Source: Mercurialis annua (lineage: Eukaryota; Streptophyta; Magnoliopsida; Malpighiales; Euphorbiaceae). Taken from it: a stretch of DNA of 64,000 bases. Positions within the stretch are counted from its first letter, which is position 1, and each line of letters opens with the position of its first letter. Below the pieces are notes generated by a model that worked only from the letters and a program-made list of their open reading frames with translations, was not told where the DNA came from and did not search any database. This document shows positions 10,314 to 22,204 of the stretch, in pieces. The position numbers were made by a program, and so were the translations under genes. The stretch is from positions 12,030,501 to 12,094,500 of the forward strand of contig NC_065574.1 in assembly GCF_937616625.2 (NCBI RefSeq), given 5' to 3'.

Positions 10314-13038
10314 TTAGTCAGGCAAAGCAGTTCCTCGCTCAAGATTATTCTTAATCTCCAGAGTGTATTTACCAAAAGCTCGTTCGATCTTCTTGTTGAA
10401 ATGTTCATTACGGTCATTGATTGAGTCAATATCCTTGTCTTCATGAAATTTCCTCCTTCGACTAAATGACTTGCGTTTCTCTTCCCGATCCTTAAGTTCC
10501 TGTACCATCCTGTCAATGTTTTCTTCAGAGACCTTTGGTGCCTAAGAAATTGGAAACAAAATACATCATTTCCATTGGACTTAATAATTCTATGTTTACT
10601 CGTATGCATAATTTCCAGAAGAGTAACTACCTTTCCATATTGGAGACTCGAGGCTTCTCGGTAGAACTCGGGATCAGCTTCTTTCATTTTGTTATACTCT
10701 TCTAGGTCAATCTTAATGTTCTTTGACCTTTTCTTAAAAGCCTTGTATAGTGTCCTCTGATTGAATACTGTTAAAGCATACATATCAGTTTCAGTTCATG
10801 ATAGACTTCACCTAGATATGCATATAAGAAACCACAAACATTATCTCACATACGGTATCAATAAGAGGCAATCATTTATAGTATAGTGCAAGTAGATGCC
10901 TATTATTACAGTAGATATACACCTGAGACAAGCACCAATATCAGTAGAAGAGGAATACTATTAAAGGTGAAAGAGAGCAGAGGGGACAAGGAGTTCTAGG
11001 GCGCGAGGCGAGGAGCTTGACTTTTGAAAAAAAGGCGCCGAAAGAAAAAAATGTACAGTAAAATATATATAAAGTACGATGATCATAAACCCAATGTATT
11101 TTAAAAGCTGTTTATACATAAATTAAAAACTTGAAGAAGAAAATACGTCTCGAAGAAGAGACCGACAGACTGCTGCTGTTTGATTTCTATTTTGGCTTCA
11201 AAACGTGTGCTTTAATAGAGTTTATATTTTAAATGTTGCAAGGTTAAAATGATATTAGGTTACGGTCCTTTTTTAGAGTTTAATTTTAACTAAACATATA
11301 CAACAACACGAGGCAAATTATTAGGGTTTAATTTAAAAAAGTTAAAAAGGGCCTGCTTTTCACTGAGGCGCGCCTGGCCAGCGCCTCACCTCATGGAAAA
11401 GGGGCCTGAGGTGATGTGGCTTGCCTCTGGGCAGGTGAGTCCCCTTGGCCATCGCCAGAGGGGCCTCTCACCCGAGGCACACCTCTAACAACTCCGAATA
11501 CAAGTATTCGTTAGAGTTGGGTACCTATAAACTGTATTTTCTTGATACAGTTGAGTGTTACACTAGATAAAAATGAGCAGGCAGATTAACCAAAAAAGCA
11601 CTGTGAATCGAACTCTCCTAAAAGAGTATACAATAGTTCGTGAAAGGTCCTGTATCTGATAGTATCAGCCTGTATATGAGCTAATAAACTTGTATGAGTA
11701 CAACATGCGATGATGATCCAATACTAATACAACTACTTTCTTATCACACTTGACTATCGATGGGCTATTGTAGTTTCCTTCCTAAAGAACATTAAAGCAT
11801 GTCCTAATTACTTTCATATCACACTTGACTGTCGGATAGGTTGTTGTAGTTTCCTTCATAAAAAGAACTTTAAAGGATGTCCTAATTCAATTTAATAAAT
11901 CATCAAACTACTCAACCAAATCTCCTTCACGTATGGGGGTAGGATGCAATCATGCAAGTTCATAAGATTTCTTTCTTAGAAAGTAAAACATTCTTTATCA
12001 TTCCATACTTTGAATTTTGAATCAGAATACACACATAAGAAACCACTAAGCAAGAATAGACAAACATATGAATGCTACCATAGGAAATACATGCACATCT
12101 GAATATAGCAGAAGAATAAAAAATCTGAACAGGCAAAAGTAAAACTAGAAGAGAACATAATGAAAAAAAAAACATAATAGAAAAACAGAGAATTGAACAT
12201 ACCGTCCCAACTATATGGTGCAGGCTCCTTTTCCCATTTCTTATATTTTGCCTCTGCTGCCTCTTGGGTGTCCAGCATATATGCATTTGACATCTCCAAA
12301 CCATTAGCATCTAAAAGTTTGCCAATCTTCTTCTTCCTCTCGTCAAGCCATTTTTGTTTGGATATACCCCTCGTTTCCTGCGGGGGTTCCATTTTCTTCT
12401 TTTCAGCTACCATTGCCGTTTGATTTGCCTTTCTAGCCTCGTTCTGCATTTAGGCACAATCAGACACAGTATTTTCTAAAATGAATACATACCCACAACA
12501 AAAAGAGACAAAATAGAGCAAGAACTTAAAACTTAATTAATGTGCATAACTTGAAAATTTTAAACTCACCATCTTTAGCCTCAACTCAAACAATTTCTTC
12601 TGCCTGCCAGTAAGTTCTGATAGGTCTTGTACATTCTCCTGGACTGGGGAATCGTCACCGTCGCCGCCATCATCACCATCCGACTGTCGGCCAAGCTCCC
12701 GTCTTTCCTCATGCTGCTGCTCCTCAACTTGCTTCTTAGAAGCAAGTGCAGTAGATTGAATGCTCCGGTTTTTATCTTCAACAACTATCATAGCATAATA
12801 GAACAGCAATCAGGACAAGAACACAATTTACAAACATCATTACAATAACCAAGCAACAAAAAAAAGAGCATGTACAGCTAAAAGAAGCTAAAGTGATAAT
12901 AAATAAATTACCCTGGTCGAGTTTTTCGGTTCGAGCTTTAGATTCAGCAATTTTGATGAAGCAGAATTCAACACACTCATGATAAGGATTAGATGCATTT
13001 ATACAATCGGGATGAACTCTCCTCTCTTCAACTACCAT
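10314..13038 (-). CDS. SYF2: Pre-mRNA-splicing factor SYF2
   Basis: Five coding exons read on the minus strand: 13038-12912, 12784-12570, 12443-12203, 10767-10631 and 10541-10314, all with GT-AG borders and consistent phases, giving 315 aa. The C-terminal two thirds are the SYF2 domain: [19 protein letters not shown], then [75 protein letters not shown], and the end [21 protein letters not shown]2 is a component of the Prp19/NTC complex of the catalytic spliceosome, working in the nucleus. Residues 1-42 carry a cysteine motif (HPDC-x9-C-x3-C) that is also present in the PEARLI 4 gene downstream. Residues about 60-110 are acidic and Ser/Gly-rich linker. A 1.4-kb intron (10768-12202) holds GC-rich repeat-like DNA. 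The length fits plant SYF2, and I see no damage. An acceptor-like TTGCAG at 13048 suggests a 5' leader intron. Confidence 0.95.
10980..11500. other. GC-rich repeat-like segment in SYF2 intron
   Basis: Short GAGGCG/CGCCTC-type words appear near 11000-11040 and again, denser and in both orientations, at 11365-11480 within otherwise AT-rich intron. This suggests an old inverted-repeat insertion. Exact ends could not be set. Confidence 0.3.
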
Positions 13039-13311
13039 TTTTTACAACTGCAATTGCATCAACAGAAAAAATTAGTCTAAACAAAACAAAACCCTAGTTT
13101 TTCAATCTCAATGTTATTTAATGATTCAAAGGAAACCCTAGATTATAACGAACGGGTAATCGTGCAATTGAGAAAAAATTAATGAACTTGCATACATTTG
13201 AATTAGAATTTTGGCTTCAAGAGAAAAATTGAAGGAACAAATTTTCAGATTTTTCTGTTTCCAATCTGCAATTTTAAGAAGTCAAGAGTGTTTATTTACA
13301 AAATAATTATG

Positions 13312-13650
13312 GACTTTTTTTTTTGGCAAAGGAGCAATTGTATTAATTTCGGTAAATAGAAGTACATAATGTTTGTGAGAACTAGATAACAAATATTACA
13401 ATAATAACTCCTAAAAAGGAGGCTTTAAGGACTTTTTAGCCACTTCATGGGCCATCCAAGTACAAATTCGCTTAACATATGCAAAGTAAGCGAACGGTAT
13501 AAAATTATGACTTCTATTATTGATGAAATATCTTTCTCGACTTATTCCATTGTCTTCACAACTTCGGGTGATATTATTCCTGAAAGACAATAAAAACTCC
13601 AATAAGTGAAACTCAAAATTTTCATACAAATCATACCAATAAGTGTTACT
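13312..13650 (-). mobile_element. 5'-truncated LINE tail (RNase H end)
   Basis: On the minus strand a short open stretch reads ...HNFIPFAYFAYVKRICTWMA then HEVAKKSLKPPF and stop. This fits the end of the RNase H domain of plant LINEs, where the usual form is F..V.R..N..AH.LAK.A. It is followed by a short untranslated tail and a run of T on the plus strand (the poly(A) tail). Only the tail of the element is present. Confidence 0.5.
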
Positions 13651-13750
13651 ATATTATAATTGCATCAGAACTTATCTTGAACATTGCAGTAGAGGCCTTT
13701 ATCAACGTACTTTAACCTCATACGGAGTACAATATCCTCCCAAGGAGTAT

Positions 13751-13822
13751 GAAACCTCACAAGGAGTACTTTAACCTCACAAGGAGTACTTTAACCTCAC
13801 AAGGAGTACTTTAACTTCACAA
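13751..13822. repeat. 20-bp minisatellite
   Basis: Three to four copies of ACCTCACAAGGAGTACTTTA in tandem, with two decayed copies just before (from about 13710). No coding potential. Confidence 0.85.
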
Positions 13823-13829
13823 ATTGATT

Positions 13830-15584
13830 TGATAAATTTTATGTATAATTAATGAAATCTAAATAGAGTAAAAAATAATATATAAGTATACATATATTTA
13901 TGGACAATTTGATAATTTTCAGATTTTTTAAAAACAAAAAAACTGCCACCATTAGAAACTCTCATAAATTAATTACAATCAAATAGACCCATCGTAAAAA
14001 AATTCAATTATTAAACAAAAGATAAAATATCCCAAAAACCATGCATAGTAATATTATTTTCATGTAAAAATATTCAGTTAAAGAAGATAACTTGAACTTG
14101 AAGATAAAAGAACAGGAAAAATGAAGGAAAAAACGGTTACTAAAATAGCCATATCTAACACATAATTATGCAATTTCATGATTAATAATACAAAAAATCA
14201 ATCAATAAAAATTCCTCATATAATTGGTAAACACTTAAATCCCAATTTTTGTTATTTATTAGAAGAAATAAAAATGAGTCAATTAAATTGTTATTTAAAA
14301 GAAATAATAAAAGAAACTCAGAATCATAAAAAAGCAAATAGGAATAATAAAATTGAAGGTAGAAACTTGAAAAAATGAAGAATGCTATTGATTAATTTGG
14401 TTCGTAAATTAAAGTTTATGAATAATTTGGGTCATAAATTAAAATTTTAGAGCATTTTATAAATTATTATCCACAAAAAGCGCAAACACATAAACAATAA
14501 AAAATAGGAAAAAGGTACCTTACTGCCTGGATAATTAAACAAATTTTGTCCAAAACATTCATGCAATGCAGGTGAAGAACTAATAAAGAAAACTAAAAAA
14601 GAAGGTGTTTAATTGGTTCATTCTTGCATATAAAGTTTACTTCTTGTAAATCGGAAAGTAACTACCACTGACTTTAAAAGACTTTAAATGTGTTGTAAAT
14701 TACTTTTAAGTAAGAAACAAATTAATTTTATTAAATCTTTCATGAAAATGGTTTTTTCTGAAATTATAGTTCTAATATTTAATTTATTTGTGAAAAGCCA
14801 ATTTTTCAAGAAATTTTGGCAAGAAAAGTAGCACATAATTATTGTGTAACATGACCGTTTTCTTTCTGTTATTTTTTAGATTTGGAGCAAATTAATGTCA
14901 ATCGTGATAATTGGTAATGGTTTGATTAATTAGAAAGTGAAATCTTCATATAAACATGAAAGAAATTTCATAGAATTTTACATTTCCTTATTAATTCTAA
15001 AATAAGCCAAAAAAAGCAGAAAACTACCTTCAAGAGGCTGATGAAGTTACCAAATAAAATCATAGCCCCATCAATAATTGGTTAAAGAAGTTAAATTCAT
15101 TATATCTATATTAATCAACCAAATTCATATGTTGAACGAAAAATTACTTGATGTGTTTTAAGCAATCTACCAAACAGTTATCAAAATTCATAGTGACTTT
15201 TCATCGACAAAGTACAAAATATAACTAACTTGTTGGAGAGCAGGCGGCGGTGGAAAATCAAGACAACAGACGAAAGAAAAGAAAGAAACGGCAACGGACC
15301 ACAGAGAAGATGAGGCAGCGGATTTTCGGAAGAAGGGGACGGCACAACCGTCATCCAATGGTGTTGTTACAGTAAACCACGGCACAATCGTCGTCCAATC
15401 TCAAGTTTATATGTTACAGGTCAACCGCCATCCATAATAGTTGTTTAAACCGCATGGGGTGGATGAGAAACAAATCTTAGTATGTTATAAATTGAAAAAT
15501 TAAAAGAGAGAAAGCATACCTTAATTCATAGTAGAAGATAATTGCAAATTCTAAATTGCATGCAACAAACTAAACAACCGGCGG
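13830..15584. other. AT-rich intergenic region, no gene seen
   Basis: Very AT-rich with no open frame of credible composition. The word AATCGGAAAGTAACTAC occurs near 14650 and again near 16283, indicating an old duplication or shared repeat. A more GC-rich patch at 15230-15420 has no recognisable product. Confidence 0.6.
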
Positions 15585-15875
15585 TTACTGACGGTTTAAT
15601 AAAGACGAAGATGAGCACATCGCCATTTCTTGTTCATTTAATATTCCTCTGATTTCTATCAGATCCTTTTGGCTGTTCATCATATGGTTACTTGGTAACC
15701 GTTTCTCAAAGTTCCAAGTGGTAACCGCTTCTATATATTTTCTACGGAAATTGTACTGAAATTGTTGTATGGATGAACGGTAGATAACTTCACTGACTGA
15801 TTTCAACCGGTTATGGAGAAAGCAGAAAATTGCAGCGGATGGACGGTTATCGACGGTTTTATGTTGTTCTTCCAT
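15585..15875 (-). CDS. Uncertain 96-aa open frame
   Basis: An ATG-initiated frame of 96 aa with mixed composition (MEEQHKTVDNRPSAAIFCFL at the start and SSSSLLNRQ at the end). I do not recognise it. It shows no signal peptide, membrane segment or clear motif, and no neighbouring exon with a conserved signature was found. It could be a fragment of a degraded transposon or chance. Confidence 0.15.
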   Translation of the reverse strand: MEEQHKTVDNRPSAAIFCFLHNRLKSVSEVIYRSSIQQFQYNFRRKYIEAVTTWNFEKRLPSNHMMNSQKDLIEIRGILNEQEMAMCSSSSLLNRQ

Positions 15876-16435
15876 GAATTGCTAAGCATGAATTTCCCTC
15901 TATAATTTCCATTCTCATTGCCAAATTGCTTACAAAATTATTCGTGTGTTTCTTAACCAAGAATCAATTGCATGTAAGAAACAAGCATACGCTTGTTATC
16001 AAGTACACATGCTAGTTCATACACGAATGGCAATAATTGAGAACTAATTAATTGTTACTAAATTCCATTTCAAAGACCAAATCTTTCTTCTTTGTTTTTG
16101 CAGCCACCGTGGCTACTGCCGCCAAAAAGCAATGGGATTTGAATATGAAGTAAAAGGGTATTATTAGCAGAATGTAATGTCATTGGAGACACTAAAACAA
16201 GATTGGAAAGTGATTTTTCATTGCTAAAGTGAAAAAAAAGTGCTGAATTTCAGAGAAAAAAAGGAAAAAAAATGATATCTGTAAATCGGAAAGTAACTAC
16301 AACGGATTCATGCATATCTGTATGATTTTAAACATCTTATATTTTAAAATATTTTAGTTAAATTTAATAATTTATATCAATTATATCTAAATGGTTTAAT
16401 TTAAATATTTAATTTAATTATTAATTAATACTCCC
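15876..16435. other. AT-rich intergenic region, nothing recognised
   Basis: No gene, RNA or mobile element signature was seen here on either strand, apart from the repeated word noted near 16283. Confidence 0.5.
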
Positions 16436-16720
16436 TCCATCATATTTTAGAAGTTTCATATTCTATTTTAACATTTTTTATTTTAAAAGTTCGCCTTATA
16501 GGATTATAAGACATCTACTTATCGTGTGATACGTGACAATAATAAATATAATAACCAATCATTAAATATTACCTTAATTATACTACATTAATTATAGTTA
16601 AAATTTGATTAATTAATATATTATTTAATGATTAGCTATCACAATTATTATTGGCACGTGTCTCACGATAAGTGGATAGTTCACAATCCTAGGTGGCGAA
16701 CTTGGTTCATACAAGTATTT
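16436..16720. mobile_element. Inverted-repeat element with a CTCCCTCC end (Stowaway-like)
   Basis: The left end is TACTCCCTCC, typical of Stowaway-type MITEs. The arms around AAGTTCGCC, GATAAGT, CACGT and AATAATA on the left are mirrored on the right (GGTGGCGAACTT near 16700). The right terminus is decayed. Confidence 0.5.
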
Positions 16721-16919
16721 CTCAATGTACATACTTCTAAATATATCATTAAATAATAACTTTTTGAAAGATAAAATAAAAATATGATTCCGGTAATTAA
16801 AAAGAAACTAAATAAAGTATAGTATACATATTATAATTAAATGATAGTTCAGTAAGTTACTCGCTAGTTTAATACCCCCAAAATATTGATATAATTTTCA
16901 GAGCTTTGTAATAATCAAT

Positions 16920-17220
16920 TTCGGGTTAAATATTTTTGAAATTACTAAACTGTAATTTTTTTATAAAACGATTTTCAAATTATAAAAAGTCACAAAATAA
17001 TTATCAAATTATTAAGTTCTTACAAAATAATTATCCATACCATCAAGATGATAACCCTATCATGAAAAAATAATAGCTCGGCAACCGTTTTATAACTTTC
17101 TAATTTTATAAAAAAACAAACAAACTTTAATTTGGTCACCATTTTGTTATTTTATAGTTCAGTAATTACCATTTTGTAAAAGAATTATAGTTCTGTGGAT
17201 GCAAAAATATTTGACCCGAA
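16920..17220. mobile_element. MITE, 301 bp, TTCGGGTYAAATATTTTTG termini
   Basis: Inverted ends TTCGGGTTAAATATTTTTG at 16920 and its mirror ending at 17220. The arms continue inward with TTTTGTAA/TTACAAAA words. No matching target duplication was found. Confidence 0.65.
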
Positions 17221-17529
17221 GTACAAAATTATTGATCAAGTTTACAAAGCTATTTATGTGATTGGAAACATTCTTGATTCTCTCTTTGTAATTAATCTTC
17301 AATTCAAATAAGAATAGTCATTAGTAATCATAAACAATGAATTTCCTCTTTGTCTGCAACACAACAAACAATCAATCAAGAAAACATATCAGAAATTACC
17401 AGGCCAAAAACAATAACAGAAAATTCTTCATAAAGTATAAAAAAATTACAGATTGTCTATACAATCATACAAGTAAATACTAGTATGCAACAAATTTTTA
17501 AAAAAGTCTCTGTCTGCAATTCCTTGTCG

Positions 17530-18447
17530 TCAAGTATCAAATTCTCTTTCTAATTCTTGTAAAACCTGGACGATCAACCGAAACTCCGGCCTCTTACAAG
17601 GTTTCTTAGACCAGCATCGTTCAATCAAATCTCTCAATGCAGGACAGCAATCTTCAGGAATAACAGGTCTCAAATCCTTATTCACTACTGCAAACAAAAC
17701 CTGAAAACCTTCCAAATCTTCAAACGGAGTTCTTCCGGTTACCAATTGCCATAGAATTAGACCAAAACTGTACACGTCAGCCTTTGTTCCGCCACCTTTC
17801 TGTTCTATCACCTCCGGCGCCATCCACCTGTAAGTCCCCGCAATCTCAACCCTAGCCGACGATGATGATTTATTACAATCTGCCTCCAAACAAGATGACC
17901 CAAAATCCGCAATCTTCGCGTGCAAATCTTGATCAATTAGCACGTTTTCCGGCTTCAAATCGCGATGAATAACTCCTTGCGAGTGAATATACTCCATTCC
18001 GCGCGCTATATCCAGAGCAAACCCTAATAGTTTTCTAAACGAGAGAGACTGGCATCCATTGGACTTGTACTTGTTAAGAAAAACCCTTAAAGAACCTTCG
18101 GGTAAGTACTCCGTAACGATGTAATAATCAGACCGATTCTTGCACCCGCCGACGAGTTTTACAACATTAGGGTGGTGAAGACGAGATAAAAAGCCAACTT
18201 CTCTGTAATATTGGGTCTGTATTCTTGACGATGAACTTTTATCCGGAGGGGTAATAATTTTAACCGCGACTGGTAAATCTTGATACGAACCATGACATAC
18301 AGTACTGTCTGTACCACCAGCAAATCTGTGACCTAAAACCAACATAGATAGATCCATTAGCGCTGAATTAACAGGATTAACGCTGTTTTGTTCATGATTT
18401 CTTGTGAAGCAAGAAACCGTATTCGTGCAACCCAAGGCATTCCCCAT
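17530..18447 (-). CDS. Raf-like serine/threonine protein kinase
   Basis: An intronless 305-aa kinase. Catalytic landmarks are all present: VAVK with Lys63, the helix-C Glu83 (YYREVGFL), HRDLKPEN at 161-168, DFG at 181-183, GTYRWMAPE ending at 212, and DVYSFGLILWQLVTGRTPF. GTYRWMAPE and the overall layout place it with the plant Raf-like MAPKKK group C kinases (the family of HT1 and relatives), soluble signalling kinases. The glycine loop is odd: FAGGTDSTVCHG replaces the usual GxGxxG. The N terminus MGNALGC offers Gly2 for N-myristoylation and Cys7 for palmitoylation, suggesting membrane attachment; this is inferred from the motif. The kinase domain starts near residue 34 and fills the rest, so there is no regulatory N-terminal domain. 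A TATA box lies about 100 bases upstream. The closest named orthologue is not certain. Confidence 0.93.
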   Translation of the reverse strand: MGNALGCTNTVSCFTRNHEQNSVNPVNSALMDLSMLVLGHRFAGGTDSTVCHGSYQDLPVAVKIITPPDKSSSSRIQTQYYREVGFLSRLHHPNVVKLVGGCKNRSDYYIVTEYLPEGSLRVFLNKYKSNGCQSLSFRKLLGFALDIARGMEYIHSQGVIHRDLKPENVLIDQDLHAKIADFGSSCLEADCNKSSSSARVEIAGTYRWMAPEVIEQKGGGTKADVYSFGLILWQLVTGRTPFEDLEGFQVLFAVVNKDLRPVIPEDCCPALRDLIERCWSKKPCKRPEFRLIVQVLQELEREFDT

Positions 18448-18548
18448 TGCTGGAATTAAAACTAATTACGAAAGAAAAGTAAGCCTAGGAGAAGAATGAA
18501 AACCTGAGATGTGTAGATTTGAGTAGAGACTAGAATTGTTAATTGTGA

Positions 18549-18559
18549 TTAAATATATA
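18549..18559 (-). promoter_or_regulatory. TATA box of the kinase gene
   Basis: On the minus strand CCTATATATTTAA lies about 105 bases upstream of the ATG at 18447, the strongest TATA match in the region. A start of transcription near 18520 is inferred. Confidence 0.5.
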
Positions 18560-19067
18560 GGGTTGTGAAGTTTCCAGACTCCCAAGGGAAAGTGTTAATC
18601 CTAAATATATGAGGATATATATTTAGTAATTATTGTCAATTTGTGAAACGTTAAATATTAAGACGGCTTTGTTTTTACGTCAATAATAATCAAAAAAATA
18701 ATTTTGCCTTGTGTTTCTTTCTCAACTGAATCCACAAGCTCAACTCTCTACGAAGGGTTTTTCTCAACCAAATACATACTGACATGTCCTACCTCCATTT
18801 TCAATACTCTCAACCTAGATTTACACTTCAAAAATTACAATAAAAATACATATTTTTTTTTACATCTTAGCGTATTTATAAATCTTATTATATTATGATT
18901 TTTAAAATTAAAAAATTTAAATTAAAAATTAAAGAAGGTTGACCATTTAACCGGTTAACCATTTAAAATGATTTGAATTTTTAATTATGCAGTGTTTAAC
19001 TATATAATCATAAGATACAAACTTTTTAAAATAAATTTTATAGAATCAAATATTAATTGTAGTCTAA
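18560..19067. other. AT-rich spacer between kinase and Mutator-like element
   Basis: No gene seen. It contains a short AACCGGTTAACC palindrome near 18950 and ends at the target duplication of the element that starts at 19078. Confidence 0.5.
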
Positions 19068-19137
19068 TACAAAGCTTGGGTTTTTTCCCAAATAATTCCT
19101 ACTTAAAAAACTATTTCCCATTTAGTGTCTCTTGCTT

Positions 19138-19350
19138 GAATTCGCAAGTCATACTTGCGGATTGACCCATGAATCCGCAAGTCAGACTTGCGAATTCAAG
19201 CAATAAACCCTTAATCACCCGATTAAGGGTGATTAACCCTTAATCGAGTGATTAAGGGCTGACACCAATCATTGGGAGACAATTTTATCTCCCAATGATT
19301 GGTGATTGGAATTAATGATTGGGCATTTAGTGCCCAATCATTAATCCCAA
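19138..19350. repeat. Palindrome ladder at the left end
   Basis: A run of distinct hairpins: CGCAAGT...ACTTGCG twice, themselves nested in a larger GAATTCGCAAGT palindrome (19138-19203); CCCTTAATC...GATTAAGGG repeats (19206-19257); CCCAATGATTG and GATTGGGCA/TGCCCAATC pairs (19264-19350). Each hairpin has a different sequence. The first pair is shared with the right end. Confidence 0.85.
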
Positions 19351-19602
19351 TATATCAATTAAAAGAAATTAATTTATATAATATTCTATTTTAACAAATA
19401 CCTACTAATTTAAAATTGATAAAAATATTAAACATTAAAAATTAAATACGCTTAGTACTAAAACTATTAAAAATATTAAAAATTAAAAATTAAAAATATT
19501 AAAAATTAAAAATATTAAAAATATTAAAAATTAAAAATATTAAAAATTAAAAATTAAAAATATTAAACAATATTATTTTAAAATTGTTTACAAGTACTAA
19601 AA

Positions 19603-22001
19603 CTAGTCACGATATCGAGCCGGTTTCCGCATGCGGGTTCTCATGTCATAACCCTGCTGAGTGCGTCGGTGACGTGAGGTATCAGTCACAGGGTTATAGT
19701 CGCCACTGTCACCCTCGTCACTAGTATCAGAATCGTCGTTGTCTTCTGAATCGTCACTGTCTTCGGCTGTAGGCTGGTGTGGCTGTTCAATAACCGGAGC
19801 TGGAGTAGTGTCTCGCAGATCCTGCGAGGTGATGTCCGGATACAGTGTAAAACTAGGAGGCATAAAATGCTGAAACCGATCACTGGAAAACGGATCAGCA
19901 GACAGATCTGCACCAGAGCACCACGGCTCCGTAGTCGAGAAATACATCTGCGAAGGATCTTGAGCCTGAGGCGACCCAGAAGGTGGTAACTGATGTGACG
20001 ATGACGCCTGTCCTGCAGTAGGTGCGGCGGGATAGTAGAACAACTGTTCAATGAAATCTGACTCTGTCGACGTACGCCATGGGACATCTGAATGCGTCGG
20101 CGGTGCAGGCCATGACTGATCTGACTCTGGCTGAGCCGGCGTACCTAGTGGAGTATATCCCATCTCTCCCAGATATGAATGGAAAGACGGAATCGGCGGC
20201 TGGCGAACCTGAATAATGAATTGATTAGATTTATAAACTGAAATAGAAGATTATAAATTACAAATATAATAAAATAGGTCGAACCTGTGAATCAGATGGC
20301 GCAAAAGGATCTCGAGTGTTGGCAAATGTCGTATGTCTAAAAGATGAGTCACTATACGGCATCGTCGCCGGGGGGACCTGAACAACGTAACTTATTAAAT
20401 TGTAAACTAAAAATGTAAATTATAAATTAACTACAATAATAATAAAGTAACTCAAACCTGTGACTCAGATGGCCCTGGTCGATCCTGTGTGGTCGTAAAG
20501 GTCGTATCTCCAAAAAATGAGTCAACATACGGCATCGACGCAGGCGGGACCTGAAACTATAACATCGGGTAGCACTAAGCGTAAGAGCATAAAATACGAG
20601 TTAATCAAGTGAAATAGTATATTAAATTGTCTCAAACCTGTGGATATGATGCTTGGGGTGTCGGCCCGGAGGTTGACCCGTAATGTTGTCTTTCCCAGTA
20701 GTCCGGCTGCGGTATGTCTGAGGTACCCGCCACCTCCGTGTGAAAAAATAATGGCTCTGGGATAGGGTACACATGCTCTGGACGGGGCTGTGGAGGCATT
20801 CTGCGTGGCTGTCGACGCCGCCCTCTAATAGAGCTTAAATCGACCTGACAGGGAGGGAGCGGAGGCAGCTGGTATGGTTGGTCCGCTGGCTCAGGAGGGG
20901 GAAGTGTGACGTCCCTGCGATCCTCCATGGTAGCAAGCTGAGAACTTCGTGCAGCAAACCTAATCCTGCGAGCGGCACTCGAACTGGCCTCCCCCGTAAC
21001 ATGGGTTCTCTCCTGCAAATCGCGCTGTGACAATATACAATAAACCGTCACTAGTATTATTAATGAAAATTAATTAAATGTAAATAGTTTTAATTTACAA
21101 AATACGTACACTAGTGCCAGCCTCTGCACCCTGAAGTGTAATCCATCTCCGGCATCGACGCCTATACCAGTCCATGTACTGGGAATGGTAATGGGGTGGG
21201 TGCTGAAGCTGCCGGCCCTGAACTACAAACGCGTTTCTATTGTTCCAAAGTTGCACCCAGTAGTCCATCTCATATGCGAAGCTCGAGGAACCCCGGTAGC
21301 GGACGTTGTGAAGCTCCTCAGTCTGCAAGGGGGGCAACGGAATAGGCTGAACTAGGCCGAACTGCTGAAGCACCCTGTCTGGCTGGTGCCACTCCACAAT
21401 GTTGTAGTAAATGAGTGGGACTCGCGCACGCCAGAGATGTGCCCCATCGAGGTACTCTCGAGGGATCGAGCTGAGAATATCGTCAGAATATGGCTGCCAG
21501 TGGATCTGGACAATAAAATCGAACACACTGTCAAAATGTGGTTAATTATGTAAAATTAAACTGAAATAACTACAAAACTTACATCCTCGTATCGCAGGCC
21601 CACTCATTTAACTCCAAATTATCCAGCGAAATTTCAGTTCCACCCAAAATCCGGTACTCAACGTAGAACTCCATAATTCGTAGATTCGGACATCTCATAG
21701 ATTCGGTTAGTATTCCAAATAAATGGTTATTGTCCTGCACTAAAAAGAGTGCGTACGAATCTACTTCACCCCTTACAAATTTAGGCAGTCTGAATAAAAT
21801 TTGTGTAATCTCCACTTCTGAGTTAGTAGAGTTCGGTCCGCTACAAACTGCCCTTTTACAAATGTTAACCAATTCATCGAAATTCATTCGTTCACTGAGT
21901 GGCATCTCCACTCGACAACCACCGTGATATTCTACTCCACGGGGGGAGTTTACAATTTGCCCATCGAACCATATCAGAAAGGATACATTGAGTGTCGACA
22001 T
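19603..22001 (-). CDS. Transposon-borne MuDR-N-like / plant mobile domain protein
   Basis: Predicted six exons on the minus strand: 22001-21583, 21527-21110, 21024-20638, 20550-20458, 20377-20285 and 20208-19603, all GT-AG with matching phases, giving 671 aa. Residues 1-139 resemble the N-terminal PB1-like region of MuDR transposases (start MSTLNVSFLIWFDGQIVN, later FRLPKFVRGEVDSYALFLVQ and LRIMEFYVEY). Residues 140-279 match the C-terminal part of the plant mobile domain (aminotransferase-like) of MAIN-type proteins: HLWRARVPLIYYNIVEWHQP, DRVLQQFGLVQPIP, and the WNNR, HPPHYHSQYMDWYRR and RRWI words. The rest is Pro/Ser/Gln-rich and probably disordered, with an acidic run near residue 635 and a basic MRTRMRKPARYRD end. 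Exons 4 and 5 are a 93-nt duplication. The DDE transposase core is absent. Cellular role unknown; mobile-domain proteins elsewhere act in silencing and genome stability. Confidence 0.75.
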
Positions 22002-22204
22002 TACTACACATTTTTTTACAAAAAATTAATTATCTATATTTAATATTTGTCCATAAATTAAGATAACAAATTCAAATACAAAGCATCTTTTAATTACATT
22101 TTACTAGCACTAAATAATTATAACAATTATTTCTAATATTTAATTAACAATATAAAAATGAGTTCACTTTTAACTATTATAATTTTTAAATATTTTTAAA
22201 AGTT

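Noticed and set aside
13751..13822. Evenly spaced short repeats suggestive of a CRISPR array
   Set aside because: The repeats are directly adjacent without spacers, and the window is plant nuclear DNA.
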